A stretch of DNA of 39,807 bases from Coxiellaceae bacterium (GCA_029210045.1 JARGNX010000016.1:1-39807), one strand, 5' to 3'. Positions 1-9,506 are shown, counted from the stretch's first letter. Translations and numbers: made by a program. The notes: a model not told the origin generated them from the sequence alone.

Positions 1-193
1 GCAGCATAGTGGAAAGTTCTACTGACTTAAGCCCCTAATAATGGGGGGATTACCGGTGCAGGCGGCGATTAAAGCTGTTTTGTGGTGAAGTCCTAACAGT
101 TTGATTTTTAGGTGTAATAATCTTGTTCAATACTATATTTCCTTAATTTAACCTTAATTTCAATTGGTTATAGTTATAACATACTTGTTATTG

Positions 194-1384
194 ATGGTTA
201 CTGCTGTGTCGAGATTATTTGCTTCAAAAATTAAAACTATAAAAATTACTGATCATTGGATCCATTATCGATTGAATCCTGGTGCAGAAAAGCTTGATTC
301 TAAACTGCGTATTAATGTACCGCCTGAAGTGTATTCAACTCATCGAGAAAAGATACGTGACTATCTTGCTCGTAATGCTTATGTTGTGAAATCATTTAAA
401 GAGCCGACAGAGCGTGGCCGTGATTTTTTTCGTACTAATGCTGTAGGGCGGTTTGTAGATGATGGTCAGGTTACTATTTATCCCTTGCAGAGTGTGTCAC
501 TAGAAGCCCTCGAAGATTTTGTTCGTTCTACGCAAGAATTTCTTCAAGACGAATGTGGTGTGACTATTGGTGGTTCACTAATGGCGTCAGATATTGCTGT
601 AAAAGGTTGCCCTAACGTCAGTATGCGTCAGGGTGTGGTGTATGGTAAGTATCGCAATGCTGACTTACAAGAGGTTTATTTACCAACCAATATTGCCATG
701 CAAGCACTACAAGTGGATAGCAATATCTACCATGCATTAGCTGAAGATGGTAACCCGGCTTTTGTGCGTGATGTTGAGGATGATGATATTCATCGATTAT
801 TTCATGCATCTGCCGATTCTGTTTGTCTGGTAGCTCTGCATATTAAGCGTGGTCGCTTAAAAGAAACGGATGAAAATTGCATTGCAGTAACTCGCTACAG
901 TGAAGCCTGCGGAGCATTGGCCACCATTGCCAGACAGCTGGAATTGGAGCGAATCGGCCCAGGTGACTTAAAGGAAAATATCGAGCAAGTAAAGCTTGCG
1001 ATTAAGTATATTCAACAAGCCAGTAGCGCGGGAGATGATGATGCCACTAGTCTATTGGAAATGATTAATACAGGAACACAGATACAGTCACTGCTTGCTA
1101 AAACAGAGCTGCGGATTTTCCTCGCTTCATATGAAGGTTCTCCTCAAGAGCAGGAATTAGCTGCAAAGATGTTAGATAGGGTGCAAAGAAAAGCTCCTTT
1201 ATCTGATGTTAATTTATTTGAACTTGATTCTGTTGATTCAAGCGAGCTGAATCGTATCATTGAAAAATATAATATGCTTGATGAAACTTCACCTTGTTAC
1301 TGCCATGGTGACGATAGTGCTGGTTATGACGGTGATGATGAGTATGAAACTGATGACGATGACACGGTCAGTTTACGGCTTTAA
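194..1384 (+). CDS. Orphan protein A1 (paralogue of the gene at 31092)
   Basis: I do not recognise a named family. The protein is a clear paralogue of the product of 31092-32162. Matching blocks are a KLRIN.../KVRIN... strand followed by a DYL helix, a conserved patch reading AVKGCPNVSMR here and AVAGCANISMR there, and a helical C-terminal part (GALATIARQ against GALCQAIAS, then IEQVKLAIKYIQQ against VEQVRSHLVAVKQ). The tail is very acidic, with runs of Asp and Glu up to the last ten residues. An in-frame TTG at 164 would add ten hydrophobic residues; the ATG at 194 gives a distance to the conserved KLRIN block close to the paralogue's. No good ribosome site precedes either. The stop codon overlaps that of convergent hemW. 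Function is unknown; a secreted host-interaction protein is only an inference from the acidic tail and context. Confidence 0.8.
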   Translation: MVTAVSRLFASKIKTIKITDHWIHYRLNPGAEKLDSKLRINVPPEVYSTHREKIRDYLARNAYVVKSFKEPTERGRDFFRTNAVGRFVDDGQVTIYPLQSVSLEALEDFVRSTQEFLQDECGVTIGGSLMASDIAVKGCPNVSMRQGVVYGKYRNADLQEVYLPTNIAMQALQVDSNIYHALAEDGNPAFVRDVEDDDIHRLFHASADSVCLVALHIKRGRLKETDENCIAVTRYSEACGALATIARQLELERIGPGDLKENIEQVKLAIKYIQQASSAGDDDATSLLEMINTGTQIQSLLAKTELRIFLASYEGSPQEQELAAKMLDRVQRKAPLSDVNLFELDSVDSSELNRIIEKYNMLDETSPCYCHGDDSAGYDGDDEYETDDDDTVSLRL

Positions 1385-2532
1385 TCTACCAAAAAACAAC
1401 TGATCAATGAATTAATAAACTGCTTACCCTTAAGCGTGGTTTCGAATTCATTTGAGCTTAATTTTAATAGATCATCACAAGCTAGCTTTTCTAATGTGTG
1501 CTGTATTTTATCTCGCTTTAAACCGGTGCGTCGCTCGAATAGCGCGAAGGAAATAGGTGAGCACAGCCGTAATGCGTTTAACATAAACTCAAATATCTTA
1601 TCACTGTCAGTGAGTGTGCTTTGTTGTTGAGTAAAGTTGTCATCTACCCCAAGGTAAGCCTTAGGGTGTTTTATATTACTGCGCCGTTGTATTGAACCAT
1701 CAGACAAGCTGAGTTTGCTGTGCGCGCCAGCACCAATACCCAGGTAATCGCCAAACTGCCAATAATTGATATTATGCTGACATTGATGGTTTATCTGACC
1801 ATAAGCTGATACTTCATATTGTAAGTAACCGTGCTGCGCGAGTAGGGGACGCCCAGCTTGTTCGATCGATATAATATGATCTTCATCGGGAACTGCTGGC
1901 GGCTGATGATAAAATAAAGTGTTAGGTTCTAGTGTTAATTGATACCACGAAATATGTTCAGGTGTTAATGAAATAGCTTTTTCTAAATCAGCTAAAGCAT
2001 GTTCTACTGATTGGTTGGGCAGCGCATACATGATGTCGAGATTAATATTATTAAATCCGGCATCGCGCGCTAAATTAAAAGCCTTAACAGCTTGATCACT
2101 ATCATGTATACGACCAAGGGTTTTAAGTTGTTGATTATCAAAACTCTGCACGCCAATCGATAAACGATTAATACCCGCACGGCGATAACCTGCAAAACGC
2201 TGTGCCTCAATAGCGCCTGGATTTGCCTCTAAAGTCACCTCAATATCAGCTAACCACGGATTCAATAAGCGTAATTGAGAAAACAAATAATCATAGCCCT
2301 CAGCCGAAATTAAACTCGGTGTACCACCACCTATAAAGATTGATTGAATAGGGCGACCTACGATTTTTTCGTGCTGAATTGTGTAGTCTTTAATTAACTG
2401 ATCAATATACTGTTTTTCAGGGATGTCGCCACGTAATGCATGCGAGTTAAAATCACAATACGGACACTTTTGTACACACCACGGCATGTGAATATATAAA
2501 CTCAGCGGGGTATTTTGTATCGTATCGCTCAT
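1381..2532 (-). CDS. hemW: HemW-type radical SAM heme chaperone
   Basis: 383 residues, the usual HemW length. The radical SAM cluster motif CxxxCxxC is at Cys19, Cys23 and Cys26, followed by a conserved glycine-rich segment (IFIGGGTPSL). Members of this family were long annotated as oxygen-independent coproporphyrinogen III oxidase. HemW binds heme and inserts it into respiratory proteins, whereas true HemN is longer (about 450 residues) with a different N-terminus. A ribosome site (AAAGGTG) precedes the ATG closely. In many gammaproteobacteria hemW follows rdgB; here it stands alone and converges on orphan gene A1, sharing stop-codon bases. Confidence 0.92.
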   Translation of the reverse strand: MSDTIQNTPLSLYIHMPWCVQKCPYCDFNSHALRGDIPEKQYIDQLIKDYTIQHEKIVGRPIQSIFIGGGTPSLISAEGYDYLFSQLRLLNPWLADIEVTLEANPGAIEAQRFAGYRRAGINRLSIGVQSFDNQQLKTLGRIHDSDQAVKAFNLARDAGFNNINLDIMYALPNQSVEHALADLEKAISLTPEHISWYQLTLEPNTLFYHQPPAVPDEDHIISIEQAGRPLLAQHGYLQYEVSAYGQINHQCQHNINYWQFGDYLGIGAGAHSKLSLSDGSIQRRSNIKHPKAYLGVDDNFTQQQSTLTDSDKIFEFMLNALRLCSPISFALFERRTGLKRDKIQHTLEKLACDDLLKLSSNEFETTLKGKQFINSLISCFLVD

Positions 2533-2598
2533 TACACCTTTCTTAATCTTGCCTTAATGGTCCAGTAGTATCATAACTGTATGGAGAGAAGTTAGAGT

Positions 2599-2700
2599 GT
2601 GGTCAATATAAATCGTTCCCCGCTAAACATCAATCCATCTGGGGCACAAAAAATAATTGCCGATTTGCCTAAGCCTATACCCCAGTTTATTGTTAAGTAG
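2599..2700 (+). CDS. Candidate 33-residue small protein
   Basis: A short reading frame starting with GTG, preceded by GGAGAG at 2583-2588 at about ten bases, and ending with TAG eight bases before a strong intrinsic terminator. The predicted peptide is polar and proline-rich (contains NPSGAQK and LPKPIPQ) with no signal peptide or membrane segment. The terminator has no other gene to serve on this strand, so some transcript probably ends here. It could equally be a noncoding RNA with a chance reading frame. Confidence 0.3.
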   Translation: MVNINRSPLNINPSGAQKIIADLPKPIPQFIVK

Positions 2701-2707
2701 TCAAAAG

Positions 2708-2741
2708 AAAGCCCAGCATTCCTTCCCCGCTGGGCTTTTTT
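2708..2741 (+). terminator. Strong intrinsic terminator
   Basis: A perfect 10-bp stem, AAAGCCCAGC at 2708-2717 and GCTGGGCTTT at 2729-2738, with an 11-base loop and a T-rich 3' side. It lies between hemW (opposite strand) and nudE, so it must end a transcript of the plus strand upstream of nudE, most simply the small gene candidate at 2599-2700. The rest of the 2533-2867 gap holds the nudE promoter and nothing else I can name. Confidence 0.85.
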
Positions 2742-2840
2742 ACGTCCTTTTGCTCACCTGCCTGTTAATGCCTGGGCTCAAGAATCGAACACATAAATTT
2801 ACTGACTACTCACCCGAAATTATTACCGTCATGCTATGTA

Positions 2841-2849
2841 TGCTATGAT
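2841..2849 (+). promoter_or_regulatory. Extended -10 promoter for nudE-cysQ-mdh
   Basis: TGCTATGAT is a good extended -10 element (TGn plus TATGAT). The -35 region (TATTAC at 2821-2826, 17-bp spacer) is poor, as expected when an extended -10 is used. A start site near 2856 would leave a 30-base leader before the nudE start. Confidence 0.5.
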
Positions 2850-2885
2850 ACGTTTGTCTAATCAATCGTGATGGAAGCTACTGCA

Positions 2886-3440
2886 ATGAGTGCAGATAAT
2901 AAACAAAAGCCAGAAGTACTCAGCACCAAAACCATGAAAGACAGTCCCTTGTTTGAAATTGAACAGCTGGAGCTTCGTTTCTCTAATGGTGCGGAGCGCA
3001 CATTCTACCGTGTGCATAGCTTAATGCCATCCGCCGTGATGATAGTACCACTACTGGATGACGAAACGTTTTTACTGATTCGCGAATACGGTGCCGGTAT
3101 CGATGAATACACGCTAGGTTTCCCCAAAGGCGCATTAGGTAAAGAGGAAGATGTTTTAGCGGGAGCAGACCGTGAATTGATGGAGGAGGTTGGTTACGGA
3201 TCACATGATCTAACGCTGCTTAAAACTTTTAGCACGTCACCAGGTTATATGTCATCACGCATGCATTTAGTGGTTGCGCGTGACCTTTATGAAAAGCGCT
3301 TACCGGGCGATGAGCCAGAACCTATCGAAGTGGTGCCTTGGAAAATTAAAGATATTGATCAGTTACTGCAACGTGATGACTTTAATGAAGCACGGAGTGT
3401 CGCCGCCTTATTAATGGTGGCGCAAGGAGTTATCGCATGA
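2886..3440 (+). CDS. nudE: ADP compounds hydrolase NudE (Nudix)
   Basis: Nudix hydrolase acting on ADP-ribose, NADH and diadenosine polyphosphates in the family's characterised members. A perfect Nudix box (Gx5Ex7REUxEExGU) runs from Gly82 to Tyr104, with the catalytic helix RELMEE at 96-101. With the ATG at 2886 the protein has 184 residues, matching E. coli NudE. GGAAG at 2873-2877 sits eight bases upstream; the GTG at 2868 and ATG at 2871 lack such a site. The stop overlaps the cysQ start (ATGA), so the two are translationally coupled. The nudE-cysQ pairing is common in gammaproteobacteria and supports both names. Confidence 0.9.
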   Translation: MSADNKQKPEVLSTKTMKDSPLFEIEQLELRFSNGAERTFYRVHSLMPSAVMIVPLLDDETFLLIREYGAGIDEYTLGFPKGALGKEEDVLAGADRELMEEVGYGSHDLTLLKTFSTSPGYMSSRMHLVVARDLYEKRLPGDEPEPIEVVPWKIKDIDQLLQRDDFNEARSVAALLMVAQGVIA

Positions 3441-4264
3441 CCGATCTCCAGCAATGGCTTCCAACTATTGGTGAAATAGCACGTCAAGCTGGTATCGCGA
3501 TCATGGATTACTACCAACAAGATAAGCAGACACTAAATCCCCAGAAAAAAAGTGACCAGTCACCCGTTACCGAAGCGGATATAGCGGCGCATCAGGTGAT
3601 CGCAGACGGCCTGCAGCAATTGGCTCCCGAGATGCCGATATTGTCCGAAGAAGGGGACTTGTCGAGATCTTACGCTATCCGCCAGCAATGGCAGCGCTAT
3701 TGGTTGATTGATCCGCTCGATGGTACGCGTGGCTTTATAGCGGGACTCCCTGAGTTTTCAGTCAATATTGCTTTGATTGAGAATCATCAGCCGGTTATGG
3801 GTGTGATCTATTCGCCGGTAGATCAAGAATTATACAGCGGAATTAAGGGGTGCGATGCCTTTAAGCAAGTACATGGTGAAGATCAACAGCTGATCAAAAC
3901 ACGACCAATGTCTTGGCAGGAAGTGATTATCGCTACAGGGCATTACCACAACCCTAAACGTTTAGCGGCTTTATTAGCTAATCAAATTAAATATCAGCGC
4001 TTAGCGCTTAATAGTTCACTGAAGTTTTGTAAGCTAGCTGAAGGTGCGGCAGATGTTTATCCGCGCTTTGGGCCTACGAGTGAGTGGGATACAGCGGCGG
4101 GGCAATGCATTTTAGAAGCGGCAGGTGGTTGTGTGGTTGATTTATCTGGTGAATCCATGCTATATAACGCCAAAGCTTCACTGGAGAATAGCGCGTTTGT
4201 TGCCATAGCGGATCCGACCGCTCAACAACGCATACTTACATTATTAAAAAGGAGTCTGACATGA
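3437..4264 (+). CDS. cysQ: 3'(2'),5'-bisphosphate nucleotidase CysQ
   Basis: Inositol-monophosphatase-fold, metal-dependent phosphatase that removes the 3' phosphate of PAP, a by-product of sulfate assimilation and acyl-carrier-protein modification, and that also clears products of small-RNA degradation. Metal ligands are visible: Glu71/Glu72 in ILSEEGD and the DPLDGTRGF motif with Asp92, Asp95, Gly96 and Thr97; a second metal-site motif (EWDTAAG) is near residue 218. 275 residues is normal. It overlaps nudE by ATGA at its start and mdh by ATGA at its stop, so it is the middle gene of a tightly coupled operon. The start also lies at the right distance from the conserved N-terminal helix. Confidence 0.93.
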   Translation: MTDLQQWLPTIGEIARQAGIAIMDYYQQDKQTLNPQKKSDQSPVTEADIAAHQVIADGLQQLAPEMPILSEEGDLSRSYAIRQQWQRYWLIDPLDGTRGFIAGLPEFSVNIALIENHQPVMGVIYSPVDQELYSGIKGCDAFKQVHGEDQQLIKTRPMSWQEVIIATGHYHNPKRLAALLANQIKYQRLALNSSLKFCKLAEGAADVYPRFGPTSEWDTAAGQCILEAAGGCVVDLSGESMLYNAKASLENSAFVAIADPTAQQRILTLLKRSLT

Positions 4265-5250
4265 CTAATCGGGTAAAAATTGCGGTTACTGGCGCAGCTG
4301 GACAAATTGGCTATGCATTATTGTTTCGCGTAGCTTCTGGCCAAGTGTTTGGTAAAGACACAATTGTCGATTTGAACCTTCTCGAAATCGAACCCGCCTT
4401 ACCGGCTCTTGAGGGCGTAGTAATGGAATTGCAGGATTGTGCATTTTCAACACTAGGTAGTATCACTATCACTTCCGACCCTAATGTAGCATTTGATGGT
4501 GTGCATTACGCGACGCTTGTTGGTTCTATTCCGCGTAAAAAAGGCATGGAACGTGGTGATTTGCTTGAGATCAATGGCGGCATCTTTACTGGCCAAGGCA
4601 AAGCGATTAATGATCGTGCCGATGATGATGTGAAAGTGTTGGTGGTTGGTAATCCGTGTAACACAAACTGTTTAATTGCCATGCATTCCGCACCGGATGT
4701 GCCGAAAGATCGTTTCTTTGCTATGACAACACTCGATCAAAATCGTGCTATTACACAGTTAGCGCTCAAATCCAATCAGCCTGTAACTGCCGTTAGCGAT
4801 ATGATTATCTGGGGTAACCACTCAGCTACACAGTTTCCTGATTTTTATAACGCTAAGATTAACGGTGAAGAAGCCACTAGTGTTATTAATGATGAAGCAT
4901 GGTTTGAAAACGACTTTATTCCTGTCGTACAAAAACGTGGTGCAGCTATCATTGAAGCACGCGGTGCATCATCAGCCGCTTCAGCAGCGAATGGCATTAT
5001 TGATAGCTGGGTGAATTTAACTACTGACACCCCTGTCGGTGAAAGCTATTCCATGTGCGTTTGCTCACGCGGTCAATACGATGTGGATGAAGGCTTAATC
5101 TTCTCATTCCCATGCCGTACTGAAAACGATGAAGTGATTGTGGTGAATGGTGTTGAGCATAACGATGCGGCTCAAGCTAAATTGCAAGCCACACTTGACG
5201 AACTACGCCAGGAGCGTGATACCGTTAAGTCGCTAGGCTTACTTGGCTAA
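4261..5250 (+). CDS. mdh: Malate dehydrogenase
   Basis: NAD-dependent malate dehydrogenase interconverting malate and oxaloacetate in the TCA cycle, of the LDH-like (type 2) branch. The Rossmann motif GAAGQIG is at 11-17. Substrate arginines are in [13 protein letters not shown] (Arg92, Arg98), with LDQNR (Asp159, Arg162) and catalytic His187 in [11 protein letters not shown]. 329 residues is typical. AGGAG lies six bases before the ATG, inside the end of cysQ, and the start overlaps the cysQ stop. Linkage of mdh to nudE-cysQ is not the E. coli arrangement. The stop codon overlaps that of the convergent kinase-like gene, leaving no room for a separate terminator. Confidence 0.95.
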   Translation: MTNRVKIAVTGAAGQIGYALLFRVASGQVFGKDTIVDLNLLEIEPALPALEGVVMELQDCAFSTLGSITITSDPNVAFDGVHYATLVGSIPRKKGMERGDLLEINGGIFTGQGKAINDRADDDVKVLVVGNPCNTNCLIAMHSAPDVPKDRFFAMTTLDQNRAITQLALKSNQPVTAVSDMIIWGNHSATQFPDFYNAKINGEEATSVINDEAWFENDFIPVVQKRGAAIIEARGASSAASAANGIIDSWVNLTTDTPVGESYSMCVCSRGQYDVDEGLIFSFPCRTENDEVIVVNGVEHNDAAQAKLQATLDELRQERDTVKSLGLLG

Positions 5251-6779
5251 TAGGATCCTGCTCCGGCTTCTGCTCTAGCCTCTGGTTTAGGTTCTGCCTG
5301 ATCAGAGGTTGGAGATAGGTAGTCTTCAGCATAGAAGCAGTTCTGTTTAATTAGTGATTCAATATCAGGGAATCGTGTGGCTACTTCCCTTGAGGTGGCT
5401 ACTTTTCTTGATAGCTCAACTAGCTCTGCTTTAACTGAACAAAGGTCGTCTTCTCTATTGAGTGACGTGCTTATTCTATCGGCCAGCGCCATATATTTTG
5501 CAAAGGTTGCGTGAAAAAACTCAAGGCATTTTGTTAACGGAGTGGATACTTTTGGTTTGGGCGGGAAGCGATCCAATGTTGCTTGCAAATACCCTTTAAT
5601 CATGTCGAGATCATTTTGTAATTGAACTTTCAATAGGTCATCACCCGGCGCTTTAAAGGGGTTTTCTCCTTCTGCTAAGGTTGTAAATATCCCTTGTACT
5701 GCTAGCTGAAACTCATCCTTTGGCCCCCAGCGGCCACCAACTTTATTTGTATATGTTCCTTTGTAGTGACTAATTCCCCTGGTTCGTACCTGATCAAACC
5801 CCAAGTACTTTCCTGGCATTAGTTTTGAAACGCTCGCAGCAAATACAATAGATAAACTACGGAAATCTGAAGCAAAGCTTGGTTTATATTTTTTCATAGG
5901 GTGGGATTGGATGGCGTCAATATCAGTTGTAGATAGGTAGCTCCTTGTAAATGCACTTCCTGGTTTTCTACAAGCGTAATCTATAGGGTGAAGCCCGCGT
6001 ATTTCATTATGTGCCATTTTAGCTAAGATGTTAGCAGGCTTTAAATCAACTAATGGAAGACCAGTAATCTCATGAATGTCGGTGACTTCTTTTATGTAAC
6101 GTTGAAAAAGCAATAGGAGTTGCGGTGCGGTGGGTGTGGGGCGTACCCCTGTTGGGCTGACTAGAACATCAAAGAGCTCTTTGCCATCAATCCACTCGCT
6201 AGCATAAAAAGGTTTGTCATTATTCATAAGGGCAACTGCAAAGTTACCACGCTGTTGTTCAATGGATGCGGCGTATTTTGCATCATCAAAATTTACTAAT
6301 TTACTGGTGTCTCCAGGCGCTGTATAGCATTTCAATGCGATTGCATTAGGCAGGGTGGAGTTTTCTTCAGTAAGTTCTAGCGACTCTGCAAATATTGCCG
6401 CTATTGATCCGTCAGGGTGTGGTATGGATAATTTGGTAAGCGGTTTTACAATAGACGTGACACCAGAAGCATAGCGCTGCTTTCGCCAGTTTATCTGTGA
6501 CATGCTCCCAGGCTTTTCTTTATACCTGACTTCTCCTATATTATCGGGCTTGCTTTGTGTGTTGTGTAAAGCGGAGTAGAGTGCGCGCTCACCAGTGAGT
6601 TCGTTTGTTGCTAAATACAGTGACTCAACTTCTGTGCCGCTTTTTTTCCTTTCATGAATTTTTACAAGGCTATAGGGTGCTGGAGTGTCTTCACGTGAAG
6701 TTGCTGTTTTCGATTTGCTCGGTTCTTCTTGTCTCATCAGCTTTATACTCCCACAGTATCTATGTAAATCAGTAGACAT
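5247..6779 (-). CDS. Eukaryotic-like protein kinase-fold protein
   Basis: 510 residues. A protein-kinase domain spans roughly 40-330. Visible landmarks are IALK with candidate beta-3 Lys150, a hinge-like [14 protein letters not shown] at 193-206, a catalytic loop [10 protein letters not shown] (Asp245, Lys247, Asn250), a DYA in place of DFG (Asp267), and [10 protein letters not shown] (Asp305), matching the D-x-W/R-S-LG segment of helix F. The HRD motif is altered to LVD, so this is a non-RD kinase, and I cannot find a clean glycine loop. All key polar catalytic residues remain, so activity is possible. The C-terminus is rich in Ala, Glu and Pro. Bacterial kinases of this sort without receptor domains are often effectors; that role is inference. 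The second ATG at 6737, with GGGAG ten bases upstream, is an alternative start (496 residues). The gene runs divergently from tsaD. Confidence 0.75.
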   Translation of the reverse strand: MSTDLHRYCGSIKLMRQEEPSKSKTATSREDTPAPYSLVKIHERKKSGTEVESLYLATNELTGERALYSALHNTQSKPDNIGEVRYKEKPGSMSQINWRKQRYASGVTSIVKPLTKLSIPHPDGSIAAIFAESLELTEENSTLPNAIALKCYTAPGDTSKLVNFDDAKYAASIEQQRGNFAVALMNNDKPFYASEWIDGKELFDVLVSPTGVRPTPTAPQLLLLFQRYIKEVTDIHEITGLPLVDLKPANILAKMAHNEIRGLHPIDYACRKPGSAFTRSYLSTTDIDAIQSHPMKKYKPSFASDFRSLSIVFAASVSKLMPGKYLGFDQVRTRGISHYKGTYTNKVGGRWGPKDEFQLAVQGIFTTLAEGENPFKAPGDDLLKVQLQNDLDMIKGYLQATLDRFPPKPKVSTPLTKCLEFFHATFAKYMALADRISTSLNREDDLCSVKAELVELSRKVATSREVATRFPDIESLIKQNCFYAEDYLSPTSDQAEPKPEARAEAGAGSY

Positions 6780-6807
6780 ACTAACAAGTCAGTAACTATT
6801 TGGTCAA
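6779..6807 (-). promoter_or_regulatory. Candidate promoter of the kinase-like gene
   Basis: On the minus strand TTGACC (6807-6802) is followed at 17 bp by TTAGTA (6784-6779), a weak -10. Its -35 hexamer overlaps the tsaD -35 on the other strand. If real, transcription begins near 6772 and the internal ATG at 6737 would be the start codon. Confidence 0.35.
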
Positions 6808-6828
6808 TACAAGCGCAGATGATATACT
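6800..6828 (+). promoter_or_regulatory. tsaD promoter, probably giving a leaderless mRNA
   Basis: TTGGTC at 6800-6805 and TATACT at 6823-6828 are separated by 17 bp. The -10 matches consensus at five of six bases. The expected start site coincides with the ATG at 6835, and no ribosome site exists between them, so a leaderless transcript is likely. Confidence 0.55.
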
Positions 6829-6834
6829 GCGCGC

Positions 6835-7839
6835 ATGAATATTTTAGGTATAGAAAGCTCCTGTGATGAAACTGCCGTTGCGATTTACTCATCCAACCAA
6901 GGACTTATAGCAGAGCAATTGCATAGCCAAGTTAAGCTGCATGCTGAATATGGTGGCGTGGTGCCAGAGTTGGCATCGCGTGATCATGTACGTATCTGCC
7001 TGCCATTAGTGGATAAAGCCCTAAATGAAGCGAAGTTATCCGCAAGCGAGTTAGATGCAGTAGCTTACACGCGTGGTCCAGGATTAATTGGTGCTTTGAT
7101 GGTGGGTGCCAGTGTTGCTAAATCTTTAGCCTTAGGTTGGCAATTGCCGTGTGTTGGCGTTCATCATATGGAAGCACATTTGATGGCGGCTATGTTACAA
7201 CAGCCACAACCTACATTTCCCTTTGTTGCCTTGTTAGTGTCGGGTGGGCACACCATGCTAGTAGCAGTTGAATCATTTGGGCATTACCAGATCCTGGGTG
7301 AGAGTCTTGATGATGCAGTGGGTGAGGCATTTGATAAAACTGCCAAGCTATTGGGGTTGCCTTATCCAGGTGGACCAGTATTGGCTAAGCTGGCTGAGCA
7401 GGGTGATGCTTCGCGTTTTGATTTTCCTCGCCCTATGGTGAGACATCCTGGCTGTGAATTTAGCTTTAGCGGCTTAAAAACATTTGCTTTGAATTGCATT
7501 GAGCAGCATCAACCGCTGTCTGAACAAACGGCAGCTGATATAGCCTGCGCATTTGAAGATGCTGTGGTAGAAACCTTGCTGATTAAATGCCGTCGTGCTT
7601 TACAGCAAACCGGTTATAACTCGTTAGTTATCGCGGGCGGTGTTAGCGCTAACATAAAATTACGTCGTTTCCTTGCTGAACAGTTAGCTACAAAAAACAT
7701 CGACGTGTTTTATCCGGATTTAAAATATTGCACAGATAACGCCGCGATGGTTGCTTATACTGGCTATGAAAGATTTAAGCGTGGAGAGCAGGATGAGAGT
7801 TATGCGATCGATGTTAAAGCGCGTTGGCCGTTGTCCTAG
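6835..7839 (+). CDS. tsaD: tRNA t6A threonylcarbamoyltransferase TsaD
   Basis: Universal Kae1/TsaD protein that transfers threonylcarbamoyl from TC-AMP to A37 of tRNAs reading ANN codons, acting with TsaB and TsaE. The N-terminal ATPase-fold motif [14 protein letters not shown] begins at residue 5. The metal-binding HxxxH is His111-His115 in HHMEAHLMA, and the C-terminal TDNAAMVA carries the third metal ligand (Asp). 334 residues matches E. coli. The usual downstream rpsU is absent on this side. The start is fixed by the conserved N-terminus, with no Shine-Dalgarno sequence upstream. Confidence 0.97.
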   Translation: MNILGIESSCDETAVAIYSSNQGLIAEQLHSQVKLHAEYGGVVPELASRDHVRICLPLVDKALNEAKLSASELDAVAYTRGPGLIGALMVGASVAKSLALGWQLPCVGVHHMEAHLMAAMLQQPQPTFPFVALLVSGGHTMLVAVESFGHYQILGESLDDAVGEAFDKTAKLLGLPYPGGPVLAKLAEQGDASRFDFPRPMVRHPGCEFSFSGLKTFALNCIEQHQPLSEQTAADIACAFEDAVVETLLIKCRRALQQTGYNSLVIAGGVSANIKLRRFLAEQLATKNIDVFYPDLKYCTDNAAMVAYTGYERFKRGEQDESYAIDVKARWPLS

Positions 7840-7854
7840 TTTTTTGCCTAATCG

Positions 7855-7883
7855 CTATCAAGGCGCATAGTGCACCTTGATAG
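7855..7883. terminator. Hairpin between convergent tsaD and plsY
   Basis: CTATCAAGG at 7855-7863 pairs with CCTTGATAG at 7875-7883, and an inner GCA/TGC pair shortens the loop after one mismatch. No T-run follows on either strand, so it is not a canonical intrinsic terminator, but its place between convergent genes suggests a role in ending or stabilising both transcripts. Confidence 0.5.
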
Positions 7884-7893
7884 GCATGCAGTA

Positions 7894-8478
7894 TTATTTA
7901 AGCTCGATTTTACTTTCTTTACCGTTTCGCAAGCGCTCAATATTATCCAAGTGTTTCCAGATAATTAATACGGTAATAAATAACACGGGAATAAAGAAAT
8001 GACTATCACCAAAGAATAAGGTGAATATTGGCGCGGCAACTGCAGCAACCATTGATGCTAATGAAGCGTAACGACTGGCAGCCGCAACGATCAACCAAAC
8101 TATGATTGTGCCAATACCAACCGCTAATGATAATGCCAGAACGCCACCGACCATTGTTGCAACGCCTTTGCCGCCTTTGAATTTAAAATACAGCGGGAAG
8201 ACATGCCCAACTACAGCGGCAAATGCTACCAATCCTAAGCCAACACCCGTGTCGCCAATGATGCGGCCAATAATAACGGCAATAACGCCTTTGATTAAAT
8301 CACCAAGCAATACCCAGATAGCGGCTTGTTTGCCACCAAGGCGTAGTACGTTAGTGGCGCCTGCATTGCCAGAACCTTGCTTGCGTGGGTCTGGTAGTTT
8401 CATGATTTTTGCGACGATGATCGCACAAGAAATAGAACCAATTAGGTATGCAATGATGATGCCAATAATTGTACTCAT
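7894..8478 (-). CDS. plsY: Glycerol-3-phosphate acyltransferase PlsY
   Basis: Inner-membrane enzyme that acylates glycerol-3-phosphate at sn-1 using acyl-phosphate, the first step of phospholipid synthesis in the PlsX/PlsY pathway. Conserved motifs are SGNAGATNVLR at 36-46 and the phosphate-binding KGGKGVAT near 102-109. Several hydrophobic segments fit its multi-pass topology. 194 residues is normal. It follows the GNAT gene on the same strand at 38 bp, so they may share a transcript. tsaD and plsY are neighbours in many gammaproteobacteria, usually divergent rather than convergent as here. Confidence 0.95.
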   Translation of the reverse strand: MSTIIGIIIAYLIGSISCAIIVAKIMKLPDPRKQGSGNAGATNVLRLGGKQAAIWVLLGDLIKGVIAVIIGRIIGDTGVGLGLVAFAAVVGHVFPLYFKFKGGKGVATMVGGVLALSLAVGIGTIIVWLIVAAASRYASLASMVAAVAAPIFTLFFGDSHFFIPVLFITVLIIWKHLDNIERLRNGKESKIELK

Positions 8479-8516
8479 GGTAGTCCCTTAAGCGTGAATT
8501 CCTGCAAATTATATCA

Positions 8517-9320
8517 TTAGTGTAAGCCGTAGCCTAGCTCATGAAACATCATTAATGTTTCAAAACCAAGCTCTGTAGTAATACTGTCCATATTTCGATT
8601 GGATTCAGCCGTTACATACTCACAGCCCAATTGTTTAGCGTAGTTCAAGGCGGATACAACGGAAGCAGTGCCAATGCCGCGTCGCCGTATTTCTGGTAGT
8701 GTGCAGCCGTTAAATAACCCGGCGACTTTATCATCAATAAATAAAGTACCTGAAGCGACAGGTTTGCCATCAAGGTAACCCACCAAGAAGTGATAGTGTT
8801 CTTTGCTGTTAAGTAAGCAATCTTGCCTAATTTTTAAATATTGCTTAGCTGAGTCCTCATCTAATCCTTTGGCGGCAATTTGCGGGATTAACCAGTCTTC
8901 TAACTCATGCGTGCTATCAACCCAGCGAAATTTTGCTGGTGAAATCACCGGTTGCTCTTGGTATTCGCTTAGTGATAATAATTTACAATTAAACTTTCCA
9001 ACTGATTCAAAACCAGATTGAAACAAGGTTGATTTTAAATTACTCGGCGATTGTTCTTCATCTACTAGCCAGGTGAATGCTTGGTCGCGTAATTCAAATT
9101 GAGACTGTATTGCTAGTACTTTTTCCACGGTGTTCGCTTCTTTAAAAGAGCTGCGCAAAACTGTGTTGAGAATTTCATGGTGCGATAGTGGCAGCTTAGC
9201 TTGGCAAAGCATATAGTCGTTTTCTTCAATCACATCAATAACAGGGCTGCGGCCTATTAAACGCCAATAACTATCAATGTTATGATGGATTATTTTTATT
9301 TTTTCATTCTGACTAAGCAT
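8517..9320 (-). CDS. GNAT-family N-acetyltransferase
   Basis: 267 residues with a single C-terminal GNAT domain. The acetyl-CoA pyrophosphate loop RRRGIGTAS is at 212-220, preceded by a strand with NGCTLPEI and followed by a helix and an LGFETL strand near the C-terminus. The N-terminal 120 residues are not recognisable and may be a degenerate second GNAT fold, as in other two-domain acetyltransferases. The substrate cannot be read from sequence. GGAGCG precedes the ATG at seven bases. It lies upstream of plsY on the same strand. Confidence 0.8.
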   Translation of the reverse strand: MLSQNEKIKIIHHNIDSYWRLIGRSPVIDVIEENDYMLCQAKLPLSHHEILNTVLRSSFKEANTVEKVLAIQSQFELRDQAFTWLVDEEQSPSNLKSTLFQSGFESVGKFNCKLLSLSEYQEQPVISPAKFRWVDSTHELEDWLIPQIAAKGLDEDSAKQYLKIRQDCLLNSKEHYHFLVGYLDGKPVASGTLFIDDKVAGLFNGCTLPEIRRRGIGTASVVSALNYAKQLGCEYVTAESNRNMDSITTELGFETLMMFHELGYGLH

Positions 9321-9506
9321 ATTATTCGCTCCAAGTTGCTGATAAGCATAGTAGCGGATTAAGTCTTAATCTAATGGATAAGGTATTATAGTTATCACTT
9401 TGATATTTAGATTAAAATTATTTTACTTATGGGAATGGTATTAACATTTTTTTATTTTTAAGTAATCACCCGGTAAATCAGTTAATTATCATGCGATTTT
9501 TGTATC

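Noticed and set aside
2770..2810. tRNA-like T-arm (GTTCGATTC on the minus strand)
   Set aside because: The flanking bases do not form a T stem, and no acceptor, D or anticodon arms can be built.
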